DNA of 64,000 nt from Peptococcaceae bacterium (GTDB lineage: Bacteria > Bacillota > Peptococcia > Peptococcales > Peptococcaceae), in the NCBI GenBank assembly GCA_017399005.1, contig JAFQEO010000011.1:1-64000 (forward strand), given 5' to 3'. Below, piece after piece: positions 24,827-34,528 of the stretch. Every line of letters begins with the position of its first letter. Position 1 is the stretch's first letter. The position numbers and the translations under genes were made by a program. Under the pieces are notes generated by a model. That model saw nothing but the letters and a program-made list of their open reading frames with translations. It searched no databases and was not told where the DNA came from.

Positions 24827-25150
24827 TTATACTTCCGGCAAATAATACCCCAGTATCAGTTCCAGTGCCTCCTCGGCATGCAGACTGTCATGAATATTTC
24901 CTGCACAACGCAACTCCAGAAGTGCCGCATCCCCTTTCGCCAGCACATCGGCTTTTATCTGAATAATCTGCATATCTCTGCGGCTGCGAAACCGGATCCA
25001 GTGATACCGGTCATCATGGTCCACAACAAAAAAGATATCCTTTGCCTTCAATAACTGCTTTAATTTGTCCAGTTCTTTACGTCCTTCGGTAGAACCGGCA
25101 CCGCCAGTCAGCATATTCCAGACCTGTTCATCGGGATTGGTAAGAATCAT
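24827..25150 (-). CDS. Hypothetical protein of 107 residues
   Basis: The start at ATG 25150 (MILTNPDEQVWN) is preferred, with AAGGAG 10 nt upstream; the open frame extends to a GTG at 25171. Charged and soluble, with a central RYHWIRFRSRRDMQIIQI and an acidic C-terminus AEEALELILGYYLPEV. No signal peptide, membrane span or known motif is seen. It precedes the pseudopilus operon on the same strand, but a hairpin separates them, so linkage is uncertain. Confidence 0.5.
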   Translation of the reverse strand: MILTNPDEQVWNMLTGGAGSTEGRKELDKLKQLLKAKDIFFVVDHDDRYHWIRFRSRRDMQIIQIKADVLAKGDAALLELRCAGNIHDSLHAEEALELILGYYLPEV

Positions 25151-25614
25151 CGTATCTGCACTCCTTTTCACTTCAGCATTTATTAATTTTATATTTGTTC
25201 CACTGCCAGTATCGTTTCATAAATCTACAAATCATTATAGCATACTTTTATTCTCTGTAAACGATATTCCATGTTCTGCTCTAATAAACACCATGCTGTA
25301 TAGAAACTGTTTCAATTTCGTATATTTATGCAGAACATCCTCATCACAAGTACACAACCTGTTTTTGTCCACTTGCTATACACAATCAACATTTGTTTAC
25401 TATATGCGGACTCTTATGCAATTTGTTCATACTACAAAAACAATTGTGTATAATTGATAGAATCGTCTTTTTTATTCAAAAAATAAAGCAGACTGTAATC
25501 TGTCGAAAAAAATATATAAATATTAAAAAAATGCAAAAACGCTCTTTCTTTTTCCTGTATCCTGTATTATACTAGAGAGGTTGTAAAATTATCATTTTAG
25601 AGGAGGACTTTTTC
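25151..25614 (+). promoter_or_regulatory. Upstream region of the symporter gene
   Basis: This 464-bp gap holds no convincing gene. A perfect 10-bp inverted repeat, TATACACAAT (25377-25386) and ATTGTGTATA (25443-25452), overlaps a TATAAT at 25449-25454 with a weak TTCATA 17 bp upstream. A transcript from there would have a leader of about 150 nt before the GTG start. A second -10-like TATACT stands near 25570. A regulator binding the two half-sites is plausible. Confidence 0.4.
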
Positions 25615-26817
25615 GTGTCTACTGAAAAGAAAGGTCTGGGCCTTGTCCCAAAACTTATTATCGGGATTATTGCCGGTATTTTAATTGGTGCGTTCTTACC
25701 TGAAGTACTGGTTCGTATCTTAGTAACAGTTTCTTCTATTTTCTCTCTGTTCCTGAAATTCGTAATCCCATTCATTATTTTAAGCTTCGTTGTATGCGGT
25801 ATCGCCGATTTAACACAGGGTGCCGGCAAACTGCTGGGTATCACCACAGCCATTGCCTACGGTTCCACCATTCTGGCAGGTACTATTGCTTACACCGTTG
25901 CCACCACACTGTTCCCTAAATTCCTGGGCAGCAGCATGGCAAGTGAAGTTGGCGACCCAAGTGCAGGTATGTTATCTTCCTACTTCAGCATTCCGCTGGC
26001 ACCAATGATTGATGTTACCGCTGCTATTGTTCTTGCCTTTATCATGGGGATTGGTATCTCCTATCTGCGCAGCCAGGGCAAAGGACAGACTCTGTACAAT
26101 CTGTTTAACGAATTCCAGCAGATTATCCTGAAAGTGCTGAACAGCATCATCATTCCTTTCCTGCCAATCTACATCGCAGGTACATTCGCAAACATTGCAT
26201 ATGCAGGTCAGATTGTTTCCATCATGAACCTGCTGTGGAAAGTATTCGTAACTGCTATTCCACTGCAGCTGTGCTATCTGCTGGTTCTGTACATCATTGC
26301 AAGTGTTTTCGGTAAAAAGAATCTGTTTATGATGATTAAAAACCAGGTTCCTGCATATTTAACTGCTATTGGTACACAGTCTTCCGCTGCAACAATTCCA
26401 GTAAACGTTGCAAGCGCTGAGAAAAACGGTGTATCCAAACAGATTCGTGAATTCGTTGTACCTCTGTGTGCAACCATCCACCTGGCTGGTTCCATTACAT
26501 CCTTAACCTGCTTCTCCGTTGCTCTGCTGTACATCAATGGTCTGGACTACTCCTTAGGCGTATTCATGCCATTCCTGTTAACACTGGGTATTGCAATGGT
26601 TGCAGCTCCAGGGGCTCCTGGCGGCGCTGTTATGAGTGCTCTGCCATTCCTGCCAATGATCGGTATTGCTGTTGACAGCCCTATCGCAACTCTGATGATT
26701 GCTCTGTACCTGACTCAGGACAGCTTCGGTACTGCAGCGAACGTTTCCGGTGACAACGCAATCGCAGTTATCATCGACGAAATCAACAACAAAATGCATA
26801 AAAAAACCAGAGCTTAA
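25615..26817 (+). CDS. Dicarboxylate/amino acid:cation symporter (DAACS)
   Basis: 400 residues with a GTG start after GAGGAGG. Secondary transporter of the GltP/SstT/DctA family that imports acidic amino acids, serine/threonine or C4-dicarboxylates with Na+ or H+. About eight membrane helices plus re-entrant hairpins are visible. Typical motifs are KFVIPFIILSFVVCGIADL, IGTQSSAATIPVNV (the hairpin 1 serine-rich motif) and APGAPGGAVMSALPFLP. The substrate cannot be fixed from sequence. It is monocistronic and ends at a strong terminator. Confidence 0.92.
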   Translation: MSTEKKGLGLVPKLIIGIIAGILIGAFLPEVLVRILVTVSSIFSLFLKFVIPFIILSFVVCGIADLTQGAGKLLGITTAIAYGSTILAGTIAYTVATTLFPKFLGSSMASEVGDPSAGMLSSYFSIPLAPMIDVTAAIVLAFIMGIGISYLRSQGKGQTLYNLFNEFQQIILKVLNSIIIPFLPIYIAGTFANIAYAGQIVSIMNLLWKVFVTAIPLQLCYLLVLYIIASVFGKKNLFMMIKNQVPAYLTAIGTQSSAATIPVNVASAEKNGVSKQIREFVVPLCATIHLAGSITSLTCFSVALLYINGLDYSLGVFMPFLLTLGIAMVAAPGAPGGAVMSALPFLPMIGIAVDSPIATLMIALYLTQDSFGTAANVSGDNAIAVIIDEINNKMHKKTRA

Positions 26818-26839
26818 TTGTATCTGAATCATGCAAATA

Positions 26840-26870
26840 ATCCCGGAATGGTAATCCATTCCGGGATTTC
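26840..26870 (+). terminator. Terminator of the symporter gene
   Basis: ATCCCGGAATGG pairs perfectly with CCATTCCGGGAT around TAAT, followed by TTCTT. Confidence 0.8.
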
Positions 26871-26903
26871 TTATATCCTCATTTATATCAGCATCTATAT
26901 GCA

Positions 26904-27575
26904 TCATCCAAAAAACCGCTTCGCAGTATCTTCTAACGCACGCCGTTCTTCCACATCATCATAGGATTTCTCTTTTCCGTCAATCGCCTTATGCACTTTC
27001 ACCTGAAACAGACCATCCCGGTTGCAGTAAAACAGAATCTGCCTCACCCCTCGCATTTCAAATCTGGCTTCGGCATTCCCTTCCGGATACAGCTTCACCA
27101 TTTGAATTTTGTCAGACGATAAGGCGGCAATAAACGAAATATAATGCTGTTTTGTCATATCGTGTTCAATCTGCACATAATAGTCATCTTCCACCCGCTC
27201 AATAAAGATTTTATGATGTTCATCGGTTTCCTCCGCCTGACATGGTGTGAGCGATACCCCATGACAGTGAATCACCGCTTCCCCCATGCTGTGAATGCTA
27301 TTTCCGCAGACAGGACATACATAAAATTTAGACCGCATAATATTGGCTGATACATTTATATTCTGAACTGCATTGCCCGAAAGAAGTTCCGCTACCGATA
27401 CCTCAAACACCTTTGCAAGAGGCTCCAGCATAGAAATATCCGGATACCCCTTCCCCGTTTCCCATTTTGATACGGTTTTATCGGAAACATTCAGTTTTTC
27501 CGCAAGTTCCGCCTGCGTCAGCTGGTTTTTCTCCCGCAGTTCTTTAATAATTGTACCTGTAATATACTGATTCAT
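26904..27575 (-). CDS. XRE regulator fused to a desulfoferrodoxin-like domain
   Basis: About 223 residues from the ATG at 27575 (AAGGAG upstream). Residues 5-60 are an XRE HTH (LTQAELAEKLNVSDKTVSKWE). Residues 80-205 resemble desulfoferrodoxin/superoxide reductase: CPVCGN and a later HCHG in place of the desulforedoxin four-Cys site, then EHHKIFIER, HDMTKQHYISFI and FYCNRDGLFQV. These align with the iron site H...HxxxxxH...C-N-x-H, but the last His is Asp here. It is probably a redox- or metal-sensing repressor rather than an enzyme. Fusions of this kind occur in other Firmicutes. Confidence 0.75.
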   Translation of the reverse strand: MNQYITGTIIKELREKNQLTQAELAEKLNVSDKTVSKWETGKGYPDISMLEPLAKVFEVSVAELLSGNAVQNINVSANIMRSKFYVCPVCGNSIHSMGEAVIHCHGVSLTPCQAEETDEHHKIFIERVEDDYYVQIEHDMTKQHYISFIAALSSDKIQMVKLYPEGNAEARFEMRGVRQILFYCNRDGLFQVKVHKAIDGKEKSYDDVEERRALEDTAKRFFG

Positions 27576-27647
27576 ATACCCCCACGCTCCTTTGCCTCTA
27601 TCATACACACAAAAGTAGATTTGCGCTACCTACGAAACGTAGAGAAT

Positions 27648-27680
27648 AGAAAAAAGCCCTCCGCTTTCCAGCAGAAGGCC
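27648..27680 (-). terminator. Terminator of the thioesterase gene
   Basis: On the minus strand GCCTTCTGC pairs with GCGGAGGGC (G-T pairs allowed) around TGGAAA and is followed by TTTTTT. Confidence 0.7.
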
Positions 27681-27694
27681 TGTAACATTTAAAT

Positions 27695-28114
27695 TTATTC
27701 TTCTCCTGCATGCTGCAGTAACAGCTCATGCCATTCCGGCTTTGCTTTTTTGATGGATAGCGGGCGTCCTGCCATAGTCATAAAGCAGTGCCCGGATTCG
27801 CCGGTGCAACGCAGCTTTCCATCTTCACCGATAACTTCGTAGACAACCGAGAACCGTAAGCCGGTATAAGATTTCATCCGTACACGGATAGTGACGGTTT
27901 CACCAAAGGTCACTTTGCTTTTATACTGGCAGTGCATTTCCAGCACGGGGCTGCCGATGCCTTCTTCCTCCATCTGTTTATAGGGAAGGCCGATGGCGTC
28001 TAAATAATCGACTCTCGCTTCTTCAAACCAGCGGATATAATTGGAGTGATGCACCATACCCATCTGGTCGGTTTCATAATACTGCACTTTGTGTTTATAA
28101 CAATGTTCTGCCAT
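27695..28114 (-). CDS. ybgC-like: Acyl-CoA thioesterase, YbgC/FadM type
   Basis: 139 residues of a hotdog-fold 4-hydroxybenzoyl-CoA thioesterase family protein. YYETDQMGMVHHSNYIRWFEEAR near the N-terminus contains the catalytic Asp and the conserved HxxY pair. It hydrolyses acyl-CoA esters; the chain length is unknown. It starts 9 bp after the isochorismatase-like gene and is probably co-transcribed with it. Confidence 0.88.
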   Translation of the reverse strand: MAEHCYKHKVQYYETDQMGMVHHSNYIRWFEEARVDYLDAIGLPYKQMEEEGIGSPVLEMHCQYKSKVTFGETVTIRVRMKSYTGLRFSVVYEVIGEDGKLRCTGESGHCFMTMAGRPLSIKKAKPEWHELLLQHAGEE

Positions 28115-28123
28115 TATAACTAT

Positions 28124-28636
28124 TTAGATAATTTCAATCTGGCACTGTTTCATAGCTTTCAGTGCGTTTTCGTGGTTTTCCGGTGTAGTACCTGCACAGC
28201 ATGCACTGTTTACAGTAATTTTTAATTCAGGCAGGTATGCTTTGATTAACAGTGCGTTGGAGATAACGCAGATATCGGTGCATACGCCAACCAGTTCCAC
28301 TTCATCGTATGGAGTCACCAGCAGATGATGTGCCAGATCCAGGCTGCCGAAAGTATCTTTGTTAAATACATGTGCGTTTGGAATCTGCAGAGATTTTTCA
28401 ATTTCCCAGCCGTTTGTATGGCGGATACAATGTTCTACCGGCAGATTTTTGCCTTCCTGTGTATTCATATAATTTGCGCTGTGAGTATCACGGGTAAATG
28501 CAACGGTTTCACCGTTTTTTGCAGCCTGGCTGATTCTTGCTTTTACTTTTTTCAGAACAGCCTGTGCTTCTGGAGTCCCAAGCGGGCCGGTAATAAAATC
28601 GTTCTGCATATCAATGACTACTACTAATTTGTTCAT
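28124..28636 (-). CDS. pncA-like: Isochorismatase-family cysteine hydrolase, nicotinamidase-like
   Basis: 170 residues. VVVIDMQNDFITGPLGTPEA gives the catalytic Asp, the Lys sits in EIEKSLQIPNAHVFNKDTFGS and VGVCTDICVISNAL carries the Cys nucleophile. This is the nicotinamidase/isochorismatase fold; FxxD of the N-terminus and the overall length fit nicotinamidase-like enzymes that deamidate nicotinamide to nicotinate for NAD salvage. The substrate remains a best guess. GGAGG lies upstream of the start. Confidence 0.8.
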   Translation of the reverse strand: MNKLVVVIDMQNDFITGPLGTPEAQAVLKKVKARISQAAKNGETVAFTRDTHSANYMNTQEGKNLPVEHCIRHTNGWEIEKSLQIPNAHVFNKDTFGSLDLAHHLLVTPYDEVELVGVCTDICVISNALLIKAYLPELKITVNSACCAGTTPENHENALKAMKQCQIEII

Positions 28637-28804
28637 TTTTTATTTCCTCCTGCTGCTGAATAATGCCGCAATCCGGCGTTATCCACAAATTTTATTATGT
28701 TACTATATTACGCAATCTGCCGGTAAAATGCAAGATTATTTTCCCAGGTGCATGTCTACGCAAACTTCTTTTGTCGTTATATTATAATATTTTATGAAAA
28801 AGCA

Positions 28805-28833
28805 TTGACAAATTTCCTTATTTATGAAATAAT
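28805..28833 (+). promoter_or_regulatory. Promoter of the Mn2+ riboswitch-terC unit
   Basis: TTGACA (28805-28810), a 17-bp spacer and AATAAT (28828-28833), placed just before the riboswitch. The upstream part of this gap (28637-28800) shows nothing else clear. Confidence 0.7.
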
Positions 28834-28840
28834 AACGATA

Positions 28841-28966
28841 TTAAGGGGAGTAGCTTACAAGTGATGTTGCCGTCAACCGACTGATAAGCAGTCCGGCACA
28901 TTCTCCAGTATTCGGATAGCAAGACCTTGATATTTGTTCCGTAAACAGATATCGGGGTCTTTTTTG
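28841..28966 (+). promoter_or_regulatory. yybP-ykoY manganese riboswitch
   Basis: TTAAGGGGAGTAGC at the 5' end is the signature of the yybP-ykoY family. It is followed by paired segments and, at the 3' end, a long hairpin (AGACCTTGATATTTGTT with AACAGATATCGGGGTCT, about 28922-28960) running into TTTTTT. That is an intrinsic terminator, so Mn2+ binding would be expected to prevent termination and allow expression of the TerC-type transporter. The family and its ligand are established knowledge; the switch mechanism here is inferred from the terminator. Confidence 0.85.
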
Positions 28967-29026
28967 TTTTCTGTTTTACGGTTCAGCAAACACACCCTAT
29001 TACGGAAAACAGAGGAGGTTTTCATT

Positions 29027-29872
29027 ATGGATCAGGTTACCAAAACCGCATTTAAAAAAGTTGCTTTGCTTGTAGCTTTAGCAATGGCAGCATGTGTTGG
29101 CGTATACTTTGTTATGGGGCAGCAGGCAGCGTTTGAATTCTTAGGCGCTTATCTGATTGAATTCAGTTTAAGTATCGACAATCTGTTTGTATTTATCACT
29201 GTATTTACCGCATTCCGTGTACCGGTTGACTATCAGCACCGCGCACTGGCATGGGGGATCTGGACAGCCGTTGTATTGCGTTTCATCTTTATCTTCCTTG
29301 GTGTAAGTATTGTTGAGAAATTCACATGGGTACTGTACATCTTCGGTTTCATTCTGATTTTCAGCGGTTATAAAATGTTCAAAGGCGAAGACGATGAAGA
29401 AGAAGAAAAAGATGTAACCGATAACATGGGGTATAAACTTCTGGCAAAATTCATGCCGATTACCAAAGATTTTGTTGGCAATCATTTCGTTACCAAAATC
29501 GATAACAAGTGGCACGCAACTCCACTGCTGGCTGCTCTGATGGTTATCGAAGCATCCGATATCATGTTCGCAATTGACTCCGTGCCTGCAGCGTTATCGG
29601 TATCCACCAATATGTTTATTGTTTACACATCTAACATTCTGGCTATTTTAGGTTTACGACAGCTGTACTTTGTACTGGAACACTTACAGGAACGTTTCGC
29701 ATATGTTCGTTACGGTGTAGCTATCATTCTGGCTTTCACTGGTGTGAAACTGGCGATTCTGATGTTCCACATTCACATTCCAATCCTGGCTTCTATCGGT
29801 TTCATCTTCTCCGTACTGGTTGGCAGCATTATCCTGTCTATCTACAAAACCAAAGATACAACACACGCATAA
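29027..29872 (+). CDS. TerC/Alx-family integral membrane protein
   Basis: 281 residues from the ATG at 29027 (GAGGAGG 8 nt upstream); the frame is open further into the riboswitch but that part is leader. Seven to nine membrane helices. The conserved acidic motifs FSLSIDNLFVFITVF and IEASDIMFAIDSVPAAL are TerC hallmarks and line a metal path. Family members Alx and YkoY export Mn2+. The Mn2+ riboswitch in front supports manganese efflux, perhaps during secretion of metalloproteins. A terminator follows directly. Confidence 0.9.
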   Translation: MDQVTKTAFKKVALLVALAMAACVGVYFVMGQQAAFEFLGAYLIEFSLSIDNLFVFITVFTAFRVPVDYQHRALAWGIWTAVVLRFIFIFLGVSIVEKFTWVLYIFGFILIFSGYKMFKGEDDEEEEKDVTDNMGYKLLAKFMPITKDFVGNHFVTKIDNKWHATPLLAALMVIEASDIMFAIDSVPAALSVSTNMFIVYTSNILAILGLRQLYFVLEHLQERFAYVRYGVAIILAFTGVKLAILMFHIHIPILASIGFIFSVLVGSIILSIYKTKDTTHA

Positions 29873-29886
29873 GCGCATAAAAATCT

Positions 29887-29916
29887 GCCTCCTGCAAACT
29901 GCAGGAGGCTTTTTTC
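29887..29916 (+). terminator. Terminator of terC
   Basis: GCCTCCTGCA pairs perfectly with TGCAGGAGGC around AAC, then TTTTTTC. Confidence 0.85.
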
Positions 29917-29932
29917 TTGCATGTTGGCCTGT

Positions 29933-30715
29933 TTATTCATCACTGTTTTCTGCTTTTGGCTTTATCTGCATACCCTGCTGATTCACCTGATAACCCTCAC
30001 GATAAATCAGTTCACCTACCGGCACAAACTGATACCCTTCCTGCTGTGCGTAAGGAATAATCTGATTAATAGCTTCTGCCGTGTATGTTCCATTGTTATG
30101 ACAGAGAATAATGGCTCCCGGATGCAGCCCAAGTGTTACCCGGTCGATAATATCCTCCGCTGTTTTGGATTCCATCCAGTCCAGACTGTCAATTGACCAC
30201 TGAACCGGATAATAGCCACGTTCCCGAAGTAAATTAATGCTTTTGTTATCATACTCACCGAAAGGGAACCGGAACAAAGTCGGCTCATAACCGGTAACAT
30301 CCACAATAGTCTGCCGGTTTCCATCGATTTCCTGTGCAGCTTCTGCTTCACTAATCTGGCTCATATGCGGATGTGTCACACTGTGCATAGCAATTTCATG
30401 GCCCCGTTCTGCGATTTTACGCGCCATTTCCGGATAATCCTCCAGCCAGATATCGGTCAGAAAAAATGTAGCTTTTACATCGTACTTCTGAAGCGTATCC
30501 AGAATCTGTTCCGTATGCTCACATCCCCAGGCTGCATCAAAAGATATGGCCAGCTTTTTCTCCTCCGTCTCCACAAAATAAACAGGCACCTGTTTTTCGG
30601 CAGCTGCAGCAGTACGAATACTGTCCTCTTCGCAGGCCTGCATCAGAAACCCTGTAAAAAACCCGGCTGCCAGCGTCATCAAGGTCAGCCCTCTGGTAAT
30701 CGTCCTGTAGTTCAT
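29933..30715 (-). CDS. Polysaccharide deacetylase, NodB/PdaB-like
   Basis: About 260 residues from the ATG at 30715 (GGAGGG upstream). A signal peptide or anchor (LTLMTLAAGFFTGFLMQAC) is followed by a NodB domain. Its motifs are LAISFDAAWGCEHT (the usual second catalytic Asp of TFDDG is changed to Ala), HEIAMHSVTHPHM (the HxxxH metal ligands) and FRFPFGEYD. The FDAAWG variant is typical of the PdaB/sporulation-type group. It probably acts on peptidoglycan or another extracytoplasmic glycan; activity is uncertain because of the altered motif. Confidence 0.85.
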   Translation of the reverse strand: MNYRTITRGLTLMTLAAGFFTGFLMQACEEDSIRTAAAAEKQVPVYFVETEEKKLAISFDAAWGCEHTEQILDTLQKYDVKATFFLTDIWLEDYPEMARKIAERGHEIAMHSVTHPHMSQISEAEAAQEIDGNRQTIVDVTGYEPTLFRFPFGEYDNKSINLLRERGYYPVQWSIDSLDWMESKTAEDIIDRVTLGLHPGAIILCHNNGTYTAEAINQIIPYAQQEGYQFVPVGELIYREGYQVNQQGMQIKPKAENSDE

Positions 30716-30826
30716 CGGCACACCCTCCTCTGCTTCAGTTTATGCCGTATGACATCTGAATGTGCCGACAGTACACAAATTCCATGCGCTTTGTTATATT
30801 TTTCTTTTACACCTGCATGCACATAG

Positions 30827-30864
30827 AAAAAGGCTGTTCCTCTGTAAAAGAGAAACAGCCTTTT
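30827..30864 (-). terminator. Terminator of groESL
   Basis: On the minus strand AAAAGGCTGTTTCTC pairs with GAGGAACAGCCTTTTT around a short loop. It lies directly after the groEL stop codon. Confidence 0.75.
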
Positions 30865-30869
30865 CGTTA

Positions 30870-32513
<1,644 letters not shown>

Positions 32514-32553
32514 TCATGTTCTTATCAAAGGGTTCTGAACAACGACCCGGTTC

Positions 32554-32844
32554 TTATTCAATAACAACCAGAATTTCGTTTTCAGTTAACAGAATCAGCT
32601 CTTCGCCGTCAAATTTTACATCAATACCAGCATGTCTGCCGTATACAACTTTGTCGCCAACTTTAACTTCCAGTGGAATTCTCTGACCGGTTGCCTGAGA
32701 AACATAGCCGCTGCCAACTGCAACAACTTCGCCCTGATGCGGTTTTTCCTGTGCAGAGCCAGGCAGTACAATGCCGCTCTTTGTTTTTTCTTCCACCGCT
32801 ACAGGTTTTACTGCAATTCTGTCACCAATTGGTCTGATACTCAT
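32554..32844 (-). CDS. groES: Co-chaperonin GroES
   Basis: 96 residues, the lid of the GroEL chamber. RPIGDRIAVKPVAVEEKTKSGIVLP includes the mobile loop (EKTKSGIVLP) and the C-terminal ENEILVVIE is typical. First gene of the operon, preceded by a CIRCE operator about 70 bp upstream. Confidence 0.99.
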   Translation of the reverse strand: MSIRPIGDRIAVKPVAVEEKTKSGIVLPGSAQEKPHQGEVVAVGSGYVSQATGQRIPLEVKVGDKVVYGRHAGIDVKFDGEELILLTENEILVVIE

Positions 32845-32914
32845 AATAAAAAAGCCTCCTTAAAATTATAGAACTATGAATCAATCATATTTGTTAACGG
32901 TTAATTTCGATTTG

Positions 32915-32941
32915 TTAGCACTCAAACCTTCTGAGTGCTAA
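32915..32941 (-). promoter_or_regulatory. CIRCE operator (HrcA binding)
   Basis: TTAGCACTC, a 9-bp spacer and GAGTGCTAA form a perfect consensus CIRCE element. It lies in the leader between an AT-rich promoter region (about 32945-32975) and groES. HrcA represses groESL here in unstressed cells; hrcA itself is outside the window. Confidence 0.97.
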
Positions 32942-33133
32942 CATTATATATAATATCATTTTGTAAAAAAAATGCAAGTGATTTTACAAAAAAAATTGCC
33001 AAAACGGAAAATTAATTTATAATGATGTTATATCGAAAAAATGCCGTAATTACCGCTTTTCAAGTTTATCCGCAGTACCATGATTTTGTTCTCGTCTGTT
33101 GGTAAAAAATCCTGCTGAAAGGAATGTTTTTCT

Positions 33134-33730
33134 ATGGAAAATCCGATAAAAAACAAAAAAAATGAACTGCGCTGCAATTATAAACAGCTTCGCAATCAGT
33201 TAAGCGCAGAACAGGTTGCTGTGTACAGCACACGCATCGCAGAAAAACTGTTTGCATCGTCTTACTGGCAGGAAAGTAAAACGATTATGCTTTACCTCTC
33301 CTTTCAGAATGAAGTATGCACACGGGCTATTTATCAGCGAGGCTGGCAGGAAGGCAAAACTATGCTGCTTCCAATCTGTGCACCATCTGGCGGCTTAATG
33401 GAAATGAGTGTGTTGACCTCTTTTAACCAGCTGATTCCAAACCGTTACGGCATTGGTGAACTGCCCGATGCTCTGCAGAAAATTATCAATCCTGCAGAAA
33501 TTGACTTGTGTATTATTCCCGGTATTGCCTTTGACCATACCGGCACCCGGCTGGGCTTTGGCGCCGGATATTATGACCGCTATCTGGCACGAGTAAAGCC
33601 TTCTGCCAGACGCATCGCTCTGGCTTATGAATGTCAGATGCATAATAAACCTCTTCCTGCTGATGTATATGATTTGCCGATGCAGGATATTCTCACGGAA
33701 GAACACTGGTATCAGATAGACAAAAAATAG
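33134..33730 (+). CDS. fau: 5-Formyltetrahydrofolate cyclo-ligase
   Basis: 198 residues (ygfA/MTHFS family). It converts 5-formyl-THF to 5,10-methenyl-THF with ATP in one-carbon metabolism. KKNELRCNYKQLRNQLS at the N-terminus, TIMLYLSFQNEV and GTRLGFGAGYYDRYL near residue 145 (substrate and ATP loop) are the family motifs. AAAGGA lies upstream of the ATG. Single gene running opposite to its neighbours and closed by its own terminator. Confidence 0.93.
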   Translation: MENPIKNKKNELRCNYKQLRNQLSAEQVAVYSTRIAEKLFASSYWQESKTIMLYLSFQNEVCTRAIYQRGWQEGKTMLLPICAPSGGLMEMSVLTSFNQLIPNRYGIGELPDALQKIINPAEIDLCIIPGIAFDHTGTRLGFGAGYYDRYLARVKPSARRIALAYECQMHNKPLPADVYDLPMQDILTEEHWYQIDKK

Positions 33731-33758
33731 CAGCCGATACTGACTGCTATTTTTTATT
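33725..33758 (+). terminator. Terminator of the cyclo-ligase gene
   Basis: AAATAGCAG pairs with CTGCTATTT around a 10-nt loop and runs into TTTTTATTT. The stem overlaps the stop codon. Confidence 0.7.
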
Positions 33759-33785
33759 TCTGCTGTATTCTATTTCGAAATTTTG

Positions 33786-34289
33786 CTATTTGGTTTCTGC
33801 ATCTGTATTTTCGCCTTTAAAGGCTGTGTAATCGTACTCAGCACCTCTGATATTGTTTATATCAATCCGGCAGTCTAAAGGCTGATATACAGGCTCCAGC
33901 TGAATTGGGCTGTTGAGCCTGTAATAAAATTCTGATGCGCCTTCCAGTGTGCGTCCGCTGAACCAGGTGCGCAGCTCATAGCGGTTTTCAAAATAAATCA
34001 CATCGGCAAAAATTCCAATCTGTCCGCTGATTCCGTCGGCAAATTCCACTGTTTCCTCCCCAGTAATGCCGATATTCCGGCACCACTGCGGCATATCTTC
34101 TGCGGTTACCGTTACAGTGCCGCTGTGTTTTTCATCATCCACATATCCCAGAAATTCCTCTATATAAACTTCCCGTTCCAGTTCATTATGAAGTTCCACT
34201 CTGCCAAGGCCAATCACCGCCCCGCCTGCAAGAAACAGAAGGGCAATCAGGCACACAATCCGCTCATTGGTTTTCAGCCATTCTCTCAT
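33786..34289 (-). CDS. Membrane-anchored protein of unknown function
   Basis: 167 residues from the ATG at 34289 (AAGGTGG 5 nt upstream). One N-terminal membrane helix (IVCLIALLFLAGGAVIGLG) anchors an extracytoplasmic domain of about 130 residues with aromatic-rich strands (FADVIYFENRYELRTWFSG) and a single Cys pair spread over MPQWCRNIG and LDCRIDI. No known domain is recognised. It lies between the cyclo-ligase and the terminator of the Flx-Hdr operon and has no evident partner. Confidence 0.55.
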   Translation of the reverse strand: MREWLKTNERIVCLIALLFLAGGAVIGLGRVELHNELEREVYIEEFLGYVDDEKHSGTVTVTAEDMPQWCRNIGITGEETVEFADGISGQIGIFADVIYFENRYELRTWFSGRTLEGASEFYYRLNSPIQLEPVYQPLDCRIDINNIRGAEYDYTAFKGENTDAETK

Positions 34290-34449
34290 TTCATCCACCT
34301 TCTTTATTATTCCCCTATTCAATGTTTCAGATTATCAAATCTGCTGTATGTGCTGTATGCTTGTTTTATCTCTTCTTTTATCATAACAGAGTATGCAGGC
34401 AGATACCAGTCTGCCCTGTTAATTTTATGTACTATCACAAAAAATCATA

Positions 34450-34480
34450 GAAAAAAACAGAGCGGGCATATGCCCGCTCT
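34450..34480 (-). terminator. Terminator of the hdr-flx operon
   Basis: A perfect 22-bp palindrome (34459-34480, AGAGCGGGCAT and its complement) followed by GTTTTTTT on the minus strand, about 50 bp after flxA. Confidence 0.85.
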
Positions 34481-34528
34481 ATTCAGCAAAGTTTTAGCAA
34501 AGTTTGTAAAGCAATTAGATTCAAAAGA

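Noticed and set aside
28934-29026. Extended start for the TerC gene
   Set aside because: The extra codons come from the riboswitch terminator and leader; the ATG at 29027 has a strong GAGGAGG site.
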